Assembly (NCBI GenBank): GCA_023444055.1
Contig: JAEZRV010000066.1
Coordinates: forward strand, 62,001 to 126,000
Direction: 5' to 3'
DNA length: 64,000 bases
From: Bacillota bacterium
GTDB lineage: Bacteria > Bacillota > Clostridia > Acetivibrionales > DSM-1351
Positions 55,336 to 64,000 of the stretch are shown here, piece by piece. The position numbers were made by a program, and so were the translations under genes. The number at the start of each line of letters is the position of its first letter. The stretch's first letter is position 1. The notes under the pieces are model-generated. The model was not told the origin of the DNA. It saw only the letters and a list, made by a program, of their open reading frames with translations, and did not search any database.

Positions 55336-55975
55336 AGGGAAATCACCTTATAAAAGCATTAAAGATTATCATGATGCTGAACCCTATTTGACTGAAAAAA
55401 TTGGAGCATACTGTTCATACTGTGAGTTTCCAATATCACATGTCCCAGAGGTTGAACATAAAGAAAGTAAAAATAGTGGTGGAGCATTGACTGATTGGAA
55501 TAATCTATTATTGGCATGTAAATATTGTAACACAAGAAAAAAGGAGTATGTAAAAAAAGGTGAGACCAATGAATGTATATGGCCAGATATGCATAATACA
55601 TTTATGGCATATACTTATGAAGATGGGATGCCTAAAGTAAATAAAGCCTATTTAGAGGTAATTGGAAATGATACGTTACAGAAAGCACAAAACTTATATG
55701 ATGCTGTAAAATTAGGTAATATTCCAACTGCGGGACAAAAGGATAGAAGATTGTTAAAAAGAAGAGAGGCATTGAATTTAGCTATAATAGCTTTCAATAA
55801 TTGGAAGGACGCAAAGAACTCTTGTTTAGAGGATGCCTTTGTTGACTCAATAGTGGAACAGGCTAAGGCAATAGGATTTTTTTCAGTGTGGATGATGATA
55901 TTTAAAGATATTCCTAAAATTAGAGAAGCACTTGTAAAAGGATTTGCTGGGACTAAAAAAGAGTATTTTGATTAA
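55319..55975 (+). CDS. Septu-like PtuB HNH nuclease
   Basis: 218 residues. AYCSYCEFPISHVPEVEHKE near residues 30-50, followed by WNNLLLACKYCNTRKKEY near 60-78, gives the two zinc-binding C-x2-C pairs and the H/N residues of an HNH active site in the PtuB arrangement. The C-terminal half is helical. ATG lies inside the end of the ATPase gene. PtuB cuts DNA once PtuA is triggered by phage. No methylase or RT neighbour. Confidence 0.72.
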   Translation: MRPVDKGKSPYKSIKDYHDAEPYLTEKIGAYCSYCEFPISHVPEVEHKESKNSGGALTDWNNLLLACKYCNTRKKEYVKKGETNECIWPDMHNTFMAYTYEDGMPKVNKAYLEVIGNDTLQKAQNLYDAVKLGNIPTAGQKDRRLLKRREALNLAIIAFNNWKDAKNSCLEDAFVDSIVEQAKAIGFFSVWMMIFKDIPKIREALVKGFAGTKKEYFD

Positions 55976-56362
55976 GTGCTATTCGAATTTATAGAACAAA
56001 AGTATAGCTTCCAATTCAGAAATGTATAAATCATATCTTATTAATTCAAAAATTTACATATTGGGATAACGGACAAATGTCTAAAAAGCTAATCAATATT
56101 AAGGTTAGCTTTTTTATTATCTAAATTTCAAAATAGCCACACTAAATCAACATCTTAATGTTGAGAAAAGCTGGCATTTTATGTTAATTGTAATAATATA
56201 CCCAATATTAATTACTTTTAATTCAGTAAGTATATAACAGTAAAGTTAGGGATACTATAAAAATTAGGTTGTTTTGTTAAGCATATAATTTGCATCCTTC
56301 TCAATAAGAGTAATGTAAATTAAAAAAACATAATACAAGAAAATTTTAGGAGGAAGACTAAT
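55976..56362. other. Intergenic region before hcp
   Basis: 387 bp holding the terminator at 56083-56119 and, near 56284, a TATAAT without a good -35, preceded by TTGTTAAG. No gene seen. Confidence 0.45.
56083..56119 (+). terminator. Terminator after the PtuAB pair
   Basis: AAAAAGCTAA (56083-56092) pairs with TTAGCTTTTT (56105-56114), with a run of T in the 3' arm. Confidence 0.7.
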
Positions 56363-58012
56363 ATGGATACAGATATGTTTTGTTTCCAGTGTGAACAAAC
56401 AATAGGAGGCAAGGGTTGTACAAAAGCAGGGAACTGCGGGAAAAATAGTGAGATCGCGGCATTACAGGATTTACTTATATACCAGTTAAAAGGTATAGGT
56501 TATTGTGGACAAAAACTATTAGATAAGGGTATAAAGATAGATGATGAAACAGATAAATTTGTTATGGATGCTGTTTTTTCCACTCTTACAAATGTAGATT
56601 TTGATCCTGATAGATTTGTAGAGTATTTGAGAAAGGCACAAGAAATAAAGGAAGGATTAAAGAAACAACTATTAGAGTGTAAATGCCATTTTCCAGAAGT
56701 AGTAAGCTATATACTTCCTGGAACCAAAGAACAAATGCTTAAGGACGCTGAAAAAGCTGGCATTATGTATGATCAGACTTTAGATGCAGATATTCGCTCG
56801 TTAAGAGAAATGCTCATATATGGAATGAAGGGTATGGGGGCTTATGGGCATCATGCACATGTGTTAGGCTATAAGGATGAGACAATAAGCAAATTTTTCT
56901 ATAAAGCCCTAGCTGCAGTTATAAATGAAGGGTTAACAGTTGATGATTTGTTTAATTTAACCATGGAATTTGGACAAGTTAATTTAAAATGTATGGAGCT
57001 GCTTGATAAGGCGAATACAGGTTCATATGGTAATCCAGTTCCTACACAAGTATGTATCACGAAGAAAAAAGGGCCATTTATTGTTGTTTCGGGACACGAT
57101 TTGAAGGACTTAAAAGAACTGCTTGAGCAAACAGAAGGTAAGGGAATAAATATATATACTCATGGTGAAATGCTTCCTGCTCATGGATATCCAGAATTAA
57201 AAAAACATCCTCATCTAGTGGGAAATTTTGGTGGGGCATGGCAGGATCAACAAAAAGAATTTGACAATATACCCGGATGCATACTAATGACAACAAATTG
57301 TCTGCAAAAACCAAGAGACTCATACAAAGATAGAATATTTACAACAAGCATAGTTGGATGGCCTGGAGTTACTCATGTAAGAGAGGTTAACGGTAAAAAA
57401 GACTTTAGTCTAATAATAAACAAGGCTCTTCAACTAGGCGGGTTTACGGAAGATGAACCTGAACAGAAAATAACAGTGGGTTTTGGGCATCATGCAGTGC
57501 TAAGCAATGCTGATAAGATTATTGATGCAGTAAAGAATGGGGCAATAAAGCATTTCTTCTTAATTGGAGGATGTGATGGTGCAAGACCTGGAAGAAACTA
57601 TTTTACAGAATTAGCGGAAAAAACACCAAAAGATACAATAATACTTACACTTGCTTGTGGTAAGTACAGATTTAATAAAATGAATTTGGGAAAGATAGGA
57701 GAATTCCCAAGAGTTCTTGATGTAGGTCAGTGTAATGATTCATATGGAGCAATAAGAATTGCCCTTGCTCTTGCAGATGCATTTAAATGCGGAGTTAATG
57801 ATTTACCGCTTTCGCTTATTCTATCATGGTATGAACAAAAGGCTGTATGTATTTTGATTACCTTGCTATCATTGGGAATAAAGGATATCCGTCTTGGGCC
57901 AACACTACCAGCATTTATAACGCCAAACATTCTACAAGTGCTAATTGATAAATTTGAAATTAAACCAATATCAACGCCGGATGAAGATTTAAAGGCGATA
58001 TTGGGGAATTAA
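56363..58012 (+). CDS. hcp: Hydroxylamine reductase / hybrid cluster protein
   Basis: 549 residues, ATG 56363 behind AGGAGG. The N-terminal CFQCEQTIGGKGCTKAGNC has four Cys with C-x2-C-x8-C-x5-C spacing for the proximal Fe-S cluster. Hybrid-cluster ligands are in THGEMLPAHGYPEL, LMTTNCLQKP, GGCDGARPGR (about residue 405), LACGKYRFN and DVGQCNDSYG (about 455). Hcp acts on hydroxylamine or NO in the cytoplasm. A monocistronic gene followed by a strong terminator. No hcr reductase and no HcpR-type regulator adjacent. Confidence 0.95.
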   Translation: MDTDMFCFQCEQTIGGKGCTKAGNCGKNSEIAALQDLLIYQLKGIGYCGQKLLDKGIKIDDETDKFVMDAVFSTLTNVDFDPDRFVEYLRKAQEIKEGLKKQLLECKCHFPEVVSYILPGTKEQMLKDAEKAGIMYDQTLDADIRSLREMLIYGMKGMGAYGHHAHVLGYKDETISKFFYKALAAVINEGLTVDDLFNLTMEFGQVNLKCMELLDKANTGSYGNPVPTQVCITKKKGPFIVVSGHDLKDLKELLEQTEGKGINIYTHGEMLPAHGYPELKKHPHLVGNFGGAWQDQQKEFDNIPGCILMTTNCLQKPRDSYKDRIFTTSIVGWPGVTHVREVNGKKDFSLIINKALQLGGFTEDEPEQKITVGFGHHAVLSNADKIIDAVKNGAIKHFFLIGGCDGARPGRNYFTELAEKTPKDTIILTLACGKYRFNKMNLGKIGEFPRVLDVGQCNDSYGAIRIALALADAFKCGVNDLPLSLILSWYEQKAVCILITLLSLGIKDIRLGPTLPAFITPNILQVLIDKFEIKPISTPDEDLKAILGN

Positions 58013-58341
58013 GTATTTATATCAACCAGTCCTAAGTAAAGAGTAGAAGTTTTCTCTTTATTTAGGACTGGTTTCTTTCTTATGCATATAAAGTTATAAG
58101 CTTTAAGTGCTCAATTTTTTGATTTATACAAATTGTTTTTAGATTATGGAAAACTATGCTATACTATTGAATTATTGAAGGTTTGTTAAAATATTGATAG
58201 AATAGAATTAATAAAATAAAATTTAGCATAACATAATAATTATGGAAGAACTAATTGAATATATTAATTACGTACCTTTTAACGTGAACTTTGAAAAAAT
58301 TCTAAATTATAATTTAACATAATATGAGAAAGGATGAAACT
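58013..58341. other. Intergenic region after hcp
   Basis: About 330 bp holding the hcp terminator and then very AT-rich sequence. No gene recognised. Confidence 0.4.
58024..58080 (+). terminator. Strong terminator after hcp
   Basis: About 20 paired bases: AACCAGTCCTAA at 58024 with TTAGGACTGGTT at 58062, and AAAGAG with CTCTTT inside, followed by TCTTTCTT. Confidence 0.85.
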
Positions 58342-58890
58342 ATGAATAGAAGCGGGTTTGATAAATTGTATTGGGGTTTTCTGTTTGTAATGATTGACTT
58401 CAAAATTCAAGGATTTGATATTTTGCCAGATATAGTTGGCTACATTCTATTTGCTATTGGATTTAGCATTCTAGCTGAGAGGAGTACATACTTTAAGAAG
58501 TCTTCAAAATATAATGTTCCAATGATAATTCTCTCTATACTTTCAATATATGAGCCGCAAAATCAAAAAAGTGGTATTCAACTAGGTCAATTCGGATTAC
58601 TAAGCATCCCTATAGCGATAGCAGGACTAGTTTTTAGTTTGATAGTTGTTTATAATCTGTTTATGGGAATTAAAGATATGGCACAAACTCAAGGACAAAT
58701 GAGTTATTTTCATGAAGCTGACAGTAAATGGCGGCAGTTTTTAACGCTTCAAATAGCTGTGCTTTTTGCATTTGTTTTAATATTTATTCCTGTAGTAGCA
58801 CTAATTTATATCATAGGTATTTTTGTTGCATCAGTCACCATAACTGTGGGGATTATGAGATTTATAAAAAGTTGCGGGGAAGATTTGTAA
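58342..58890 (+). CDS. Membrane protein of unknown function
   Basis: 182 residues from ATG 58342 (AAAGGA upstream; 58324 lacks an RBS). Four hydrophobic segments (about residues 12-30, 32-50, 85-110 and 140-180 as a pair) with a short cytosolic loop between. No family recognised. 84 bp upstream of yjbQ on the same strand. Confidence 0.6.
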   Translation: MNRSGFDKLYWGFLFVMIDFKIQGFDILPDIVGYILFAIGFSILAERSTYFKKSSKYNVPMIILSILSIYEPQNQKSGIQLGQFGLLSIPIAIAGLVFSLIVVYNLFMGIKDMAQTQGQMSYFHEADSKWRQFLTLQIAVLFAFVLIFIPVVALIYIIGIFVASVTITVGIMRFIKSCGEDL

Positions 58891-58974
58891 ATAAACTAGT
58901 ATAATATAAAAAAGGAAGTCCTTAATATGCGTAAGATAACCATACAAATAGTAAAATAATAAGAGGAGAACTAA

Positions 58975-59370
58975 ATGAAACTTTTTGAATACAGTTTATC
59001 AACAAATACTGAAGGAATGTACAATGTAACAAGGCAAGCAGCAGAGGCAGTTACGAAAAGCGGAGTAACTGATGGAATATGCGTTGTCTTTTGTCCTCAC
59101 ACTACAGCTGGAATAACAATCAACGAAAATGCTGACCCTGATGTGGTGCACGATATACTTCTTGGTTTAAATACCGCTTTCCCAGATAGAAGAGAATTTC
59201 AGCATTGTGAAGGAAATTCATCGGCGCACCTTAAGGCATCTTGTGTTGGAAGCTCAGCTACTATCATTATTAAAGATGGCAGATTGTTGCTTGGTACCTG
59301 GCAGGGGATTTATTTTTGCGAATTTGATGGACCAAGAAAAAGGAAGTTCTTTGTTAAGGTGTGTGAGTAA
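58975..59370 (+). CDS. yjbQ: YjbQ / UPF0047 protein
   Basis: 131 residues, ATG behind AAGAGGAG. The family signature is CPHTTAGITINENADPDV near residue 44, and near the end LGTWQGIYFCEFDGPR, both intact; total length equals the family norm. UPF0047 proteins form trimers and some have weak thiamine-phosphate synthase activity. Real role unknown. No thi genes nearby. Confidence 0.9.
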   Translation: MKLFEYSLSTNTEGMYNVTRQAAEAVTKSGVTDGICVVFCPHTTAGITINENADPDVVHDILLGLNTAFPDRREFQHCEGNSSAHLKASCVGSSATIIIKDGRLLLGTWQGIYFCEFDGPRKRKFFVKVCE

Positions 59371-59703
59371 TAATATAAACTAAAATGCCGTGGTCTTCTG
59401 TAATTTGAGGATAAAAATAATCTTGTACGGCATAAGAAATACTTTCAAACTATTAATGATGTAAGTGCTTATCTCAATGATATTCTCAAGAAAATGTTTT
59501 TGAAAAATTACTAGTATTGACATTAATTTGAAGGAAAAGTATAATGTTAATGCTGGATATTATTACCAAACACAATCAAATGTTGACCTGATGGAGTAAA
59601 CTAATTAAAAAATACTAGGAGGAACAAAGTCTGTTAAAGAAAAGATCAGTGTGAGGAGTCAAGGTGACCTAATTAATATCTTAAATTAAGGAGGATTAGG
59701 ATT
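59371..59703. other. Intergenic region with possible coding debris
   Basis: 333 bp. Short protein-like runs (DVSAYLNDILKKMF near 59459; KEKISVRSQGDL near 59635) in different frames, plus an ATGCCGTG/ACGGCAT inverted pair (59388, 59441), suggest remains of genes. An AGGAGG at 59628 has no start codon at the right distance. Confidence 0.35.
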
Positions 59704-60312
59704 ATGTCAAAGAAAAATTATTTTAAAAGAGTTATTTGTAGTGCTATAGCTTTTGTGGTTATGTTATCTCTTTTCAACATTAATGTTTTTGCAGAAAGTA
59801 CAGAGGGAAGTACAAAAGTAGTGACAATTACTGAGGCTGAAACCAGAACAATTCATAGTAGTAATAATGCAATTGAGGTTATAATGGATGAATTTGAAGG
59901 AACCACATACTCTTATGATGATGGAACATATACCGGAACACTCACATTTTATAATGCAACGGATATTACGCAGATTAGTGCTATTGATACCTTCGGAGGA
60001 AGATACTATGTATATACCTTCAATGTAATATATACAGGAACAGTTAGCAAATACATTCAGGCAGTTACAAAGGAAGTAACAACTACAAAGGATATAAGCA
60101 CAACTGTACATTATTCACAAGTTAGTTCGCTACTGAGTAGTTACAATAATACTACGACAAATTATGATGATGAAAGCTATAAGGGTACACTTAATTTTTC
60201 AAAAATAACTGATGTTAAACAGAACGGTGTTATTGAAACCTTCGGTGGAAGATACTATTTATACAGCTTTAAAGTGGTGTATAGTGGAATAGTTACAAAG
60301 TATATTCCTTAA
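59704..60312 (+). CDS. Secreted protein with two internal repeats
   Basis: 202 residues, ATG behind AGGAGG. Signal peptide residues 1-30 (AIAFVVMLSLFNINVFA). Two copies of a roughly 60-residue unit follow: Y-D-D-G-x-Y-x-G-T-L-x-F, then TFGGRYYVYTFNVIYTG and, in the second, TFGGRYYLYSFKVVYSG. No family recognised and no catalytic residues. A Thr-rich linker (TKEVTTTKDISTT) joins them. Confidence 0.7.
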   Translation: MSKKNYFKRVICSAIAFVVMLSLFNINVFAESTEGSTKVVTITEAETRTIHSSNNAIEVIMDEFEGTTYSYDDGTYTGTLTFYNATDITQISAIDTFGGRYYVYTFNVIYTGTVSKYIQAVTKEVTTTKDISTTVHYSQVSSLLSSYNNTTTNYDDESYKGTLNFSKITDVKQNGVIETFGGRYYLYSFKVVYSGIVTKYIP

Positions 60313-60345
60313 TTTAATTGTTTTAAAGCTATTAGAATTTTAGTT

Positions 60346-60401
60346 ACCGTAGAAAGTCACATGCAAAAACAATTATGTGGCTTCCTACGGTTTTTAGTTT
60401 T
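60346..60401 (+). terminator. Terminator after the secreted repeat protein
   Basis: ACCGTAG at 60346 pairs with CTACGGT at 60385, and GTCACAT with ATGTGGC (G-T pair) inside; TTTTTAG follows. Confidence 0.8.
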
Positions 60402-60433
60402 CAACGAGTCGGGAGATATTCTCACTGCCTGAA

Positions 60434-60460
60434 AATAAAAGTGGTACCAGCCACTTATAG
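60434..60460 (-). terminator. Short terminator at the end of the KimA gene
   Basis: On the minus strand AAGTGG-CTGGTA-CCACTT is followed by TTATTTT. The stem is 6 bp and touches the stop codon. Confidence 0.5.
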
Positions 60461-62353
60461 AAGTGGGGGACATTTTCTAGCCTCATTATATTTAGAACTT
60501 AGAACATATCTATCATCTTTCAATTGTAATGGCATAGTTGCAACAACTATATGCTTATGCTTCAGTAATTCCTTTTTAATAAAATACGAAGTATTATTAT
60601 GTACTATATTCTGCCACCAGGATTTAACTATAAACTCTGGTAAAACTACAGTAATCATATCACCCTTCACATAATCGTACTCTGCTGATTCTATGAACTT
60701 TAAAAGAGGAGATACTACTTTTCTAAACGGTGAATATTTTACTATTAGTGGTATGTCTGTGTCTAGCAAAGCATATTTTTCTTTAACCTTATTTGCATGA
60801 TCTTCATCTATAGAAATATTAAAAGCAATTACATTGTCAGAAATGGTTTTTGCAAAACGTAATGCTCTTAAACTTGACTGATTTATGCTTTCAATAGGAA
60901 CAATTACATGATTTCTGTAACAGTTTTTTTCTATATTGTAATCTTTTAAATCAGAAGCTTTAATATCCAATTGCTTTGCCAATGCTACATAGTGCTTTTT
61001 AATTCTCAAAAACATTAAGACCAACACAGGTGTTACTAAAATAATAATCCAAGCACCAGATTTAAATTTTTCAAATGATATTATCAGAACAGCGGCTGTT
61101 GTAGTTAAGGCACCAAAACCATTGATAAAAGCTTTAAGCATCCACCAATTTCCTTTGATTTTTTCCCATCTCATAAACATACCAAACTGTGATAGTGTAA
61201 ATGATAAAAATGCTCCTATTGCGTATAATGGAAGTAATAAAGTTACATCTCCCTTAAATCCAATAATCAAAATACCAGCAATAGCAGATAATATAATAAT
61301 ACCTGTTGAATAACTAAGCCTATCACCTCTTAGACTGAATTGCCTTGGTACATAGCCATCCTTGCCCATAATTGACATTAAAAGTGGGAAACCTGAATAG
61401 GCCGTATTTGCAGCCATTACAAGTATAAGAATGGATGTAGCGGTATAGAAGTAGAACATAAAATTGTTACCAAAAACATAAAAAGCAATCTGATTTAAAA
61501 CTGTTTTGCCTTCGACAGGTATTATATGGTACATATTAGCCAGAATTGATATACCACCAAAAATCGAAAGAACTAAAAGTGATAAAATCCAAAGAGTTTT
61601 ATTTGCATGTTTTGCAGCTGGTTCCTTAAAATTTGGAACAGCATTACTAACAGCTTCTACACCAGTTAGTGCAGTACAACCACTGGAAAATGCTTTTAGA
61701 ATCAGAAAAATTGACACAGCTCCTGTTTCTTTAATTTGATGCATTGTATCAACTGGATGTACAATACCTAGCTTTAGTTTTACTAATCCTAGAATAATCA
61801 TAACTAATGAGCCTATAATGAAGAGATAGACTGGAATACTAAACATTCTCGAAGACTCTTTAATTCCACGTAGGTTACCAATCATAAGAAGCAACAGTGC
61901 TGCGATACATATTATGATATGATATGGGGCTAAACTAGGAAAAGCAGATGTTAGTTGATTAATACCTGAAGAAATACTGACGGCTACAGTAAGTATATAA
62001 TCAATTGATAAAGCTGTACCAGCTGTAACTCCAACGGTATGCCCTAAATTATCAGATGCAACAACATATGCACCGCCCCCATTTGAATAAACTTTAATAG
62101 TTTGGCTGTAAGAAAGTGTAAGTATAATGAGTAATGCGATTATAGCGAGTGAAATTTTTGTTAAATAGACGAAAGATAATGCACCAATAATTGGTACCAA
62201 TGTAATTAGAATTTCTTCACCTGCATATCCGACAGATGAAATTGGGTCACTGGCTAATACGGGAAGTCCCCATAATACATTGTATTTTTCACCTTGAAGG
62301 GCCTCATTTTTAAGTGGCCTACCAATTAATAACTTTTTAACCCATTGAATCAT
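60455..62353 (-). CDS. kimA: KimA-type potassium importer (APC superfamily)
   Basis: 632 residues, ATG 62353 behind AGGGGA. About twelve membrane segments to residue 430 or so and then a cytosolic C-terminal domain, as in B. subtilis KimA (about 607 residues), a K/H symporter that binds c-di-AMP. SDPISSVGYAGEEILITL near residue 36, YSNGGGAYVVASDNLG near 88, DYILTVAVSISSG and KAFSSGCTALTGVEAVSNA near 224 match KimA closely. I looked for a ydaO-type c-di-AMP riboswitch upstream and did not see one. Preceded by an overlapping small membrane-protein gene. Confidence 0.85.
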   Translation of the reverse strand: MIQWVKKLLIGRPLKNEALQGEKYNVLWGLPVLASDPISSVGYAGEEILITLVPIIGALSFVYLTKISLAIIALLIILTLSYSQTIKVYSNGGGAYVVASDNLGHTVGVTAGTALSIDYILTVAVSISSGINQLTSAFPSLAPYHIIICIAALLLLMIGNLRGIKESSRMFSIPVYLFIIGSLVMIILGLVKLKLGIVHPVDTMHQIKETGAVSIFLILKAFSSGCTALTGVEAVSNAVPNFKEPAAKHANKTLWILSLLVLSIFGGISILANMYHIIPVEGKTVLNQIAFYVFGNNFMFYFYTATSILILVMAANTAYSGFPLLMSIMGKDGYVPRQFSLRGDRLSYSTGIIILSAIAGILIIGFKGDVTLLLPLYAIGAFLSFTLSQFGMFMRWEKIKGNWWMLKAFINGFGALTTTAAVLIISFEKFKSGAWIIILVTPVLVLMFLRIKKHYVALAKQLDIKASDLKDYNIEKNCYRNHVIVPIESINQSSLRALRFAKTISDNVIAFNISIDEDHANKVKEKYALLDTDIPLIVKYSPFRKVVSPLLKFIESAEYDYVKGDMITVVLPEFIVKSWWQNIVHNNTSYFIKKELLKHKHIVVATMPLQLKDDRYVLSSKYNEARKCPPLL

Positions 62354-62531
62354 TTTTATTCCCCTTATTATTTGTTGTAATTATAGATTTACTGGATTCT
62401 TTTTTAGAATCCCCATAATTATTATGATAATCTTCTCTTTTAAAAAATAGATAATCATCAAATTTCTTTATTAAATAAAAAATTAGTAGTACAATAGAGC
62501 ATAATCCAATCGTTAAAAGAGCCTTATTCAT
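62337..62531 (-). CDS. Small membrane protein overlapping kimA
   Basis: 64 residues: a hydrophobic segment near residues 5-22 (LLTIGLCSIVLLIFYL), then a basic and acidic tail. It overlaps the kimA start by 17 bp and contains the kimA RBS, so translation is likely coupled. Its own RBS is weak (GAGATG). It may be a small partner of the importer, or only a leader. Confidence 0.4.
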   Translation of the reverse strand: MNKALLTIGLCSIVLLIFYLIKKFDDYLFFKREDYHNNYGDSKKESSKSIITTNNKGNKNDSMG

Positions 62532-63010
62532 TGTTTCATCTCATTTCTGCTTATCAAGCTTCCTAAAAGTAGTCGTCTGAACAAATAATAATTTAGATTT
62601 TAATTTATAAGCGATTATTATTTTAAATACTTTATTGATTATAGTTCCAAATATACATGTTATTAAAGTCTGAGAAATATCAATTTGGATTTTTGCCTAT
62701 ATCGTTTTAAGTCAAAAAATCAATTTATAAACCTAACTCATAGCCTTATCGCTTTTTCTTTAACTAATAATATAGTTTTATTATTTGAAGATGTAGGGCT
62801 AAAACCGTATACTGATAATATTATATTTGAGGCTATTTGCTCTATCACCACATTTTCAGCTATTAAAATGTGATTCCAATTTAAAAGCAAAATAACGACG
62901 AGCTGTTGCAAAATACACATTAATAGCTATCTATTGTATCTGCTTTTTTAATCGATAGATATATAATGTGGTTAAGAATTATTTTGCACAGCCTCTATAG
63001 GGGTTAATAG
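62532..63010. other. Intergenic region with a MITE and a coding fragment
   Basis: Besides the MITE-like element at 62899-62996 there is a minus-strand open frame ending at 62738 (YGFSPTSSNNKTILLVKEKA) with no RBS and a start inside the MITE. It looks like the 3' end of a gene interrupted by the element. Nothing else recognised. Confidence 0.4.
62899..62996. mobile_element. MITE-like element
   Basis: The left end GAGCTGTTGCAAAATA and the right end, read inverted as GAGGCTGTGCAAAATA, are terminal inverted repeats with small indels. Inside, ACATTAATAGCTATCTAT and ATCGATAGATATATAATGTG are also complementary, so the whole 98 bp folds into one long hairpin. The ends resemble those of IS1182-like elements. 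No transposase in the window. Confidence 0.6.
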
Positions 63011-64000
63011 ATGATTAAGACATTAAAGGGTAAGATATCTCTGTTATATTTAGGGCTTGTTGTGCTTATTGCAATTGTAGGAACAACTGCGACAATAAAC
63101 CTTTTTGAATTAAGCAAATCAATTGATAGCTTAATGATAGCAAACTACAAAAGTATAAATTCTGCAACTAAAATGATGGAAGCTATAGAACGTCAAGATA
63201 GCGCTGTGCTAATTTATATAAATGTTGATACACAAAAGGGGAAAAATCTTTTCACAGTTAACAACGAAGAATTTCTTAAATGGTATAATGTAAATGCTAA
63301 TAATGTGACCGAAGAGGGGGAAAGTAAAATGATTGACACTGTTAGAGTTTCATATACTGACTATGTCAATATGTTTCTGGACTTGCAAGAAATACGAAGT
63401 CAACAGGGAATAGAAAAAGCTAATGAATTTTATGATAAAAAAATGATGCCGGATTTTATTCACATTAAAGATGTATTGAAACAATTAAATGTTTTAAACG
63501 AAAAATCTATGTTTAGAAGTAAAGCTTTAGCTACAAAAAATGCGGAAAATTCAATGTACTTGATTCTAGGTATGTCCATGTTGGCTATTATCGGAGGATT
63601 TGCTGTATCCAGATTTTTAACTCACAGATTCTTGATGCCAATTACTTTACTGACAAATAACATGAGGTCAATTAAAGCAGGGGAATTAAACCAGCAGGCA
63701 ATAATAAATTCAAAAGATGAAATTGGTGAGCTTTCTGCTGAGTTTAACAATATGACTAAACGCCTACAACAATATGAGCAAAGCACATCTGGTAAATTGC
63801 TATTGGAAAAAAATCGTTCAATGGCAATAGTAAAAAGTATTTCAAATCCATTAGTTGTACTTGATACAGATTACAGAATTATACTTTTAAATGATGCGTT
63901 TGAGAATTTTTTTAATGTTAGAGAAAAGGAATTAACAAATAGACACTTTTTAGAAGAAATAAAGGATGGTGAAATTTTCGATTTCATATCAAGCGCATTT
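63011..64000 (+). CDS. Membrane sensor histidine kinase, 3' end outside window
   Basis: 330 codons from ATG 63011 (AGGGG upstream) to the window edge, no stop. TM1 near residues 9-30, an extracytoplasmic four-helix sensor region of about 145 residues with many Asn and Asp, TM2 near 181-200 (LILGMSMLAIIGGFAV), a HAMP domain to about 255 (LTNNMRSIKAGELNQQA, DEIGELSAEFNNMTKRL), then the start of a PAS domain (SISNPLVVLDTDYRIILLND). The kinase core must lie right of the window. A MITE-like element ends 15 bp upstream of the start and probably carries or separates its promoter. Confidence 0.85.
   Translation, partial: MIKTLKGKISLLYLGLVVLIAIVGTTATINLFELSKSIDSLMIANYKSINSATKMMEAIERQDSAVLIYINVDTQKGKNLFTVNNEEFLKWYNVNANNVTEEGESKMIDTVRVSYTDYVNMFLDLQEIRSQQGIEKANEFYDKKMMPDFIHIKDVLKQLNVLNEKSMFRSKALATKNAENSMYLILGMSMLAIIGGFAVSRFLTHRFLMPITLLTNNMRSIKAGELNQQAIINSKDEIGELSAEFNNMTKRLQQYEQSTSGKLLLEKNRSMAIVKSISNPLVVLDTDYRIILLNDAFENFFNVREKELTNRHFLEEIKDGEIFDFISSAF

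Noticed and set aside
56265..56290. Rex-type operator before hcp
   Set aside because: Only one half site TTGTTAA is present; the inverted half is missing.
62354..62900. c-di-AMP (ydaO) riboswitch upstream of kimA
   Set aside because: I looked for the conserved ydaO core sequences on the minus strand and saw none.
1..64000. CRISPR array
   Set aside because: No regularly spaced repeats with unique spacers; the tandem arrays at 11306 and 39533 have no spacers.

Overview
The window is strongly AT-rich and its genes carry strong GGAGG ribosome binding sites and frequent GTG/TTG starts. An isolated Ni-Fe-S carbon monoxide dehydrogenase (CooS) and a hybrid cluster protein (Hcp) point to a strict anaerobe. 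I infer a clostridial Firmicute, perhaps Ruminiclostridium-like; there is no rRNA or tRNA in the window to confirm this. Both edges cut genes: the left edge cuts a defence-type gene and the right edge cuts a sensor kinase.

Layout. 0-4.3 kb: the end of a putative ABC-three-component (ABC-3C) cluster. 4.4-11.1 kb: a complete type I Wadjet operon (jetABCD) with a terminator overlapping its last codons. 11.1-14.1 kb: mostly non-coding, with a 20-bp tandem repeat, 33-bp direct repeats bounding about 1.8 kb, a GNAT-like gene, a hairpin-rich stretch that may be a structured RNA, and coding debris. 14.2-24.4 kb: accessory genes (PLD-like enzyme, immunity-like protein, frameshifted genes, a TnsA/XRE deletion scar, a tyrosine-phosphatase-like protein, a TumE-like toxin-antitoxin pair, a phosphoesterase, an AAA ATPase). 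24.5-32.7 kb: an ABC-F gene with an attenuator-like leader, a BceAB-type exporter, RDD and other membrane proteins, and a mosaic pseudogene built from two neighbouring genes. 32.9-35.8 kb: an SF1 helicase plus DUF2290-like pair. 35.8-36.9 kb: a tandem GyrI-like protein behind a LexA-type box. 37.3-43.9 kb: an RNA-repair region (PrfH, two RtcB ligases, two nucleotidyltransferases, a slipin remnant) with a repeat- and hairpin-rich spacer. 44-47 kb: secreted beta-helix and TPR proteins. 47.1-52.1 kb: CooS followed by a complete SsuABC/TauABC-type transporter. 52-56 kb: a GH4 glycosidase and a Septu-like PtuAB pair. 56.4-64 kb: Hcp, a YjbQ protein, a repeat-containing secreted protein, a KimA-type potassium importer with an overlapping small membrane protein, a MITE-like element and a sensor kinase.

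How the genes work together. The left 36 kb behaves as a defence and stress island. Wadjet acts against plasmids. ABC-3C, helicase-DUF2290 and PtuAB look like phage- or element-directed modules. The ABC-F gene and BceAB suggest ribosome- and cell-wall-directed antibiotic defence. PrfH, RtcB and the nucleotidyltransferases suggest recovery from nuclease-damaged RNA and ribosomes. Dead ends of mobile elements lie between the modules and suggest repeated insertion and deletion. The right third is more metabolic.

The items I consider most worth following are the ABC-F attenuator with two candidate leader peptides, the LexA-box-controlled GyrI-like gene, the hairpin and 15-bp repeat spacer inside the RNA-repair region, the helicase-DUF2290 pair, the CooS-transporter cluster with a palindrome inside its promoter, and the 11.1-13.1 kb repeat-bounded segment.
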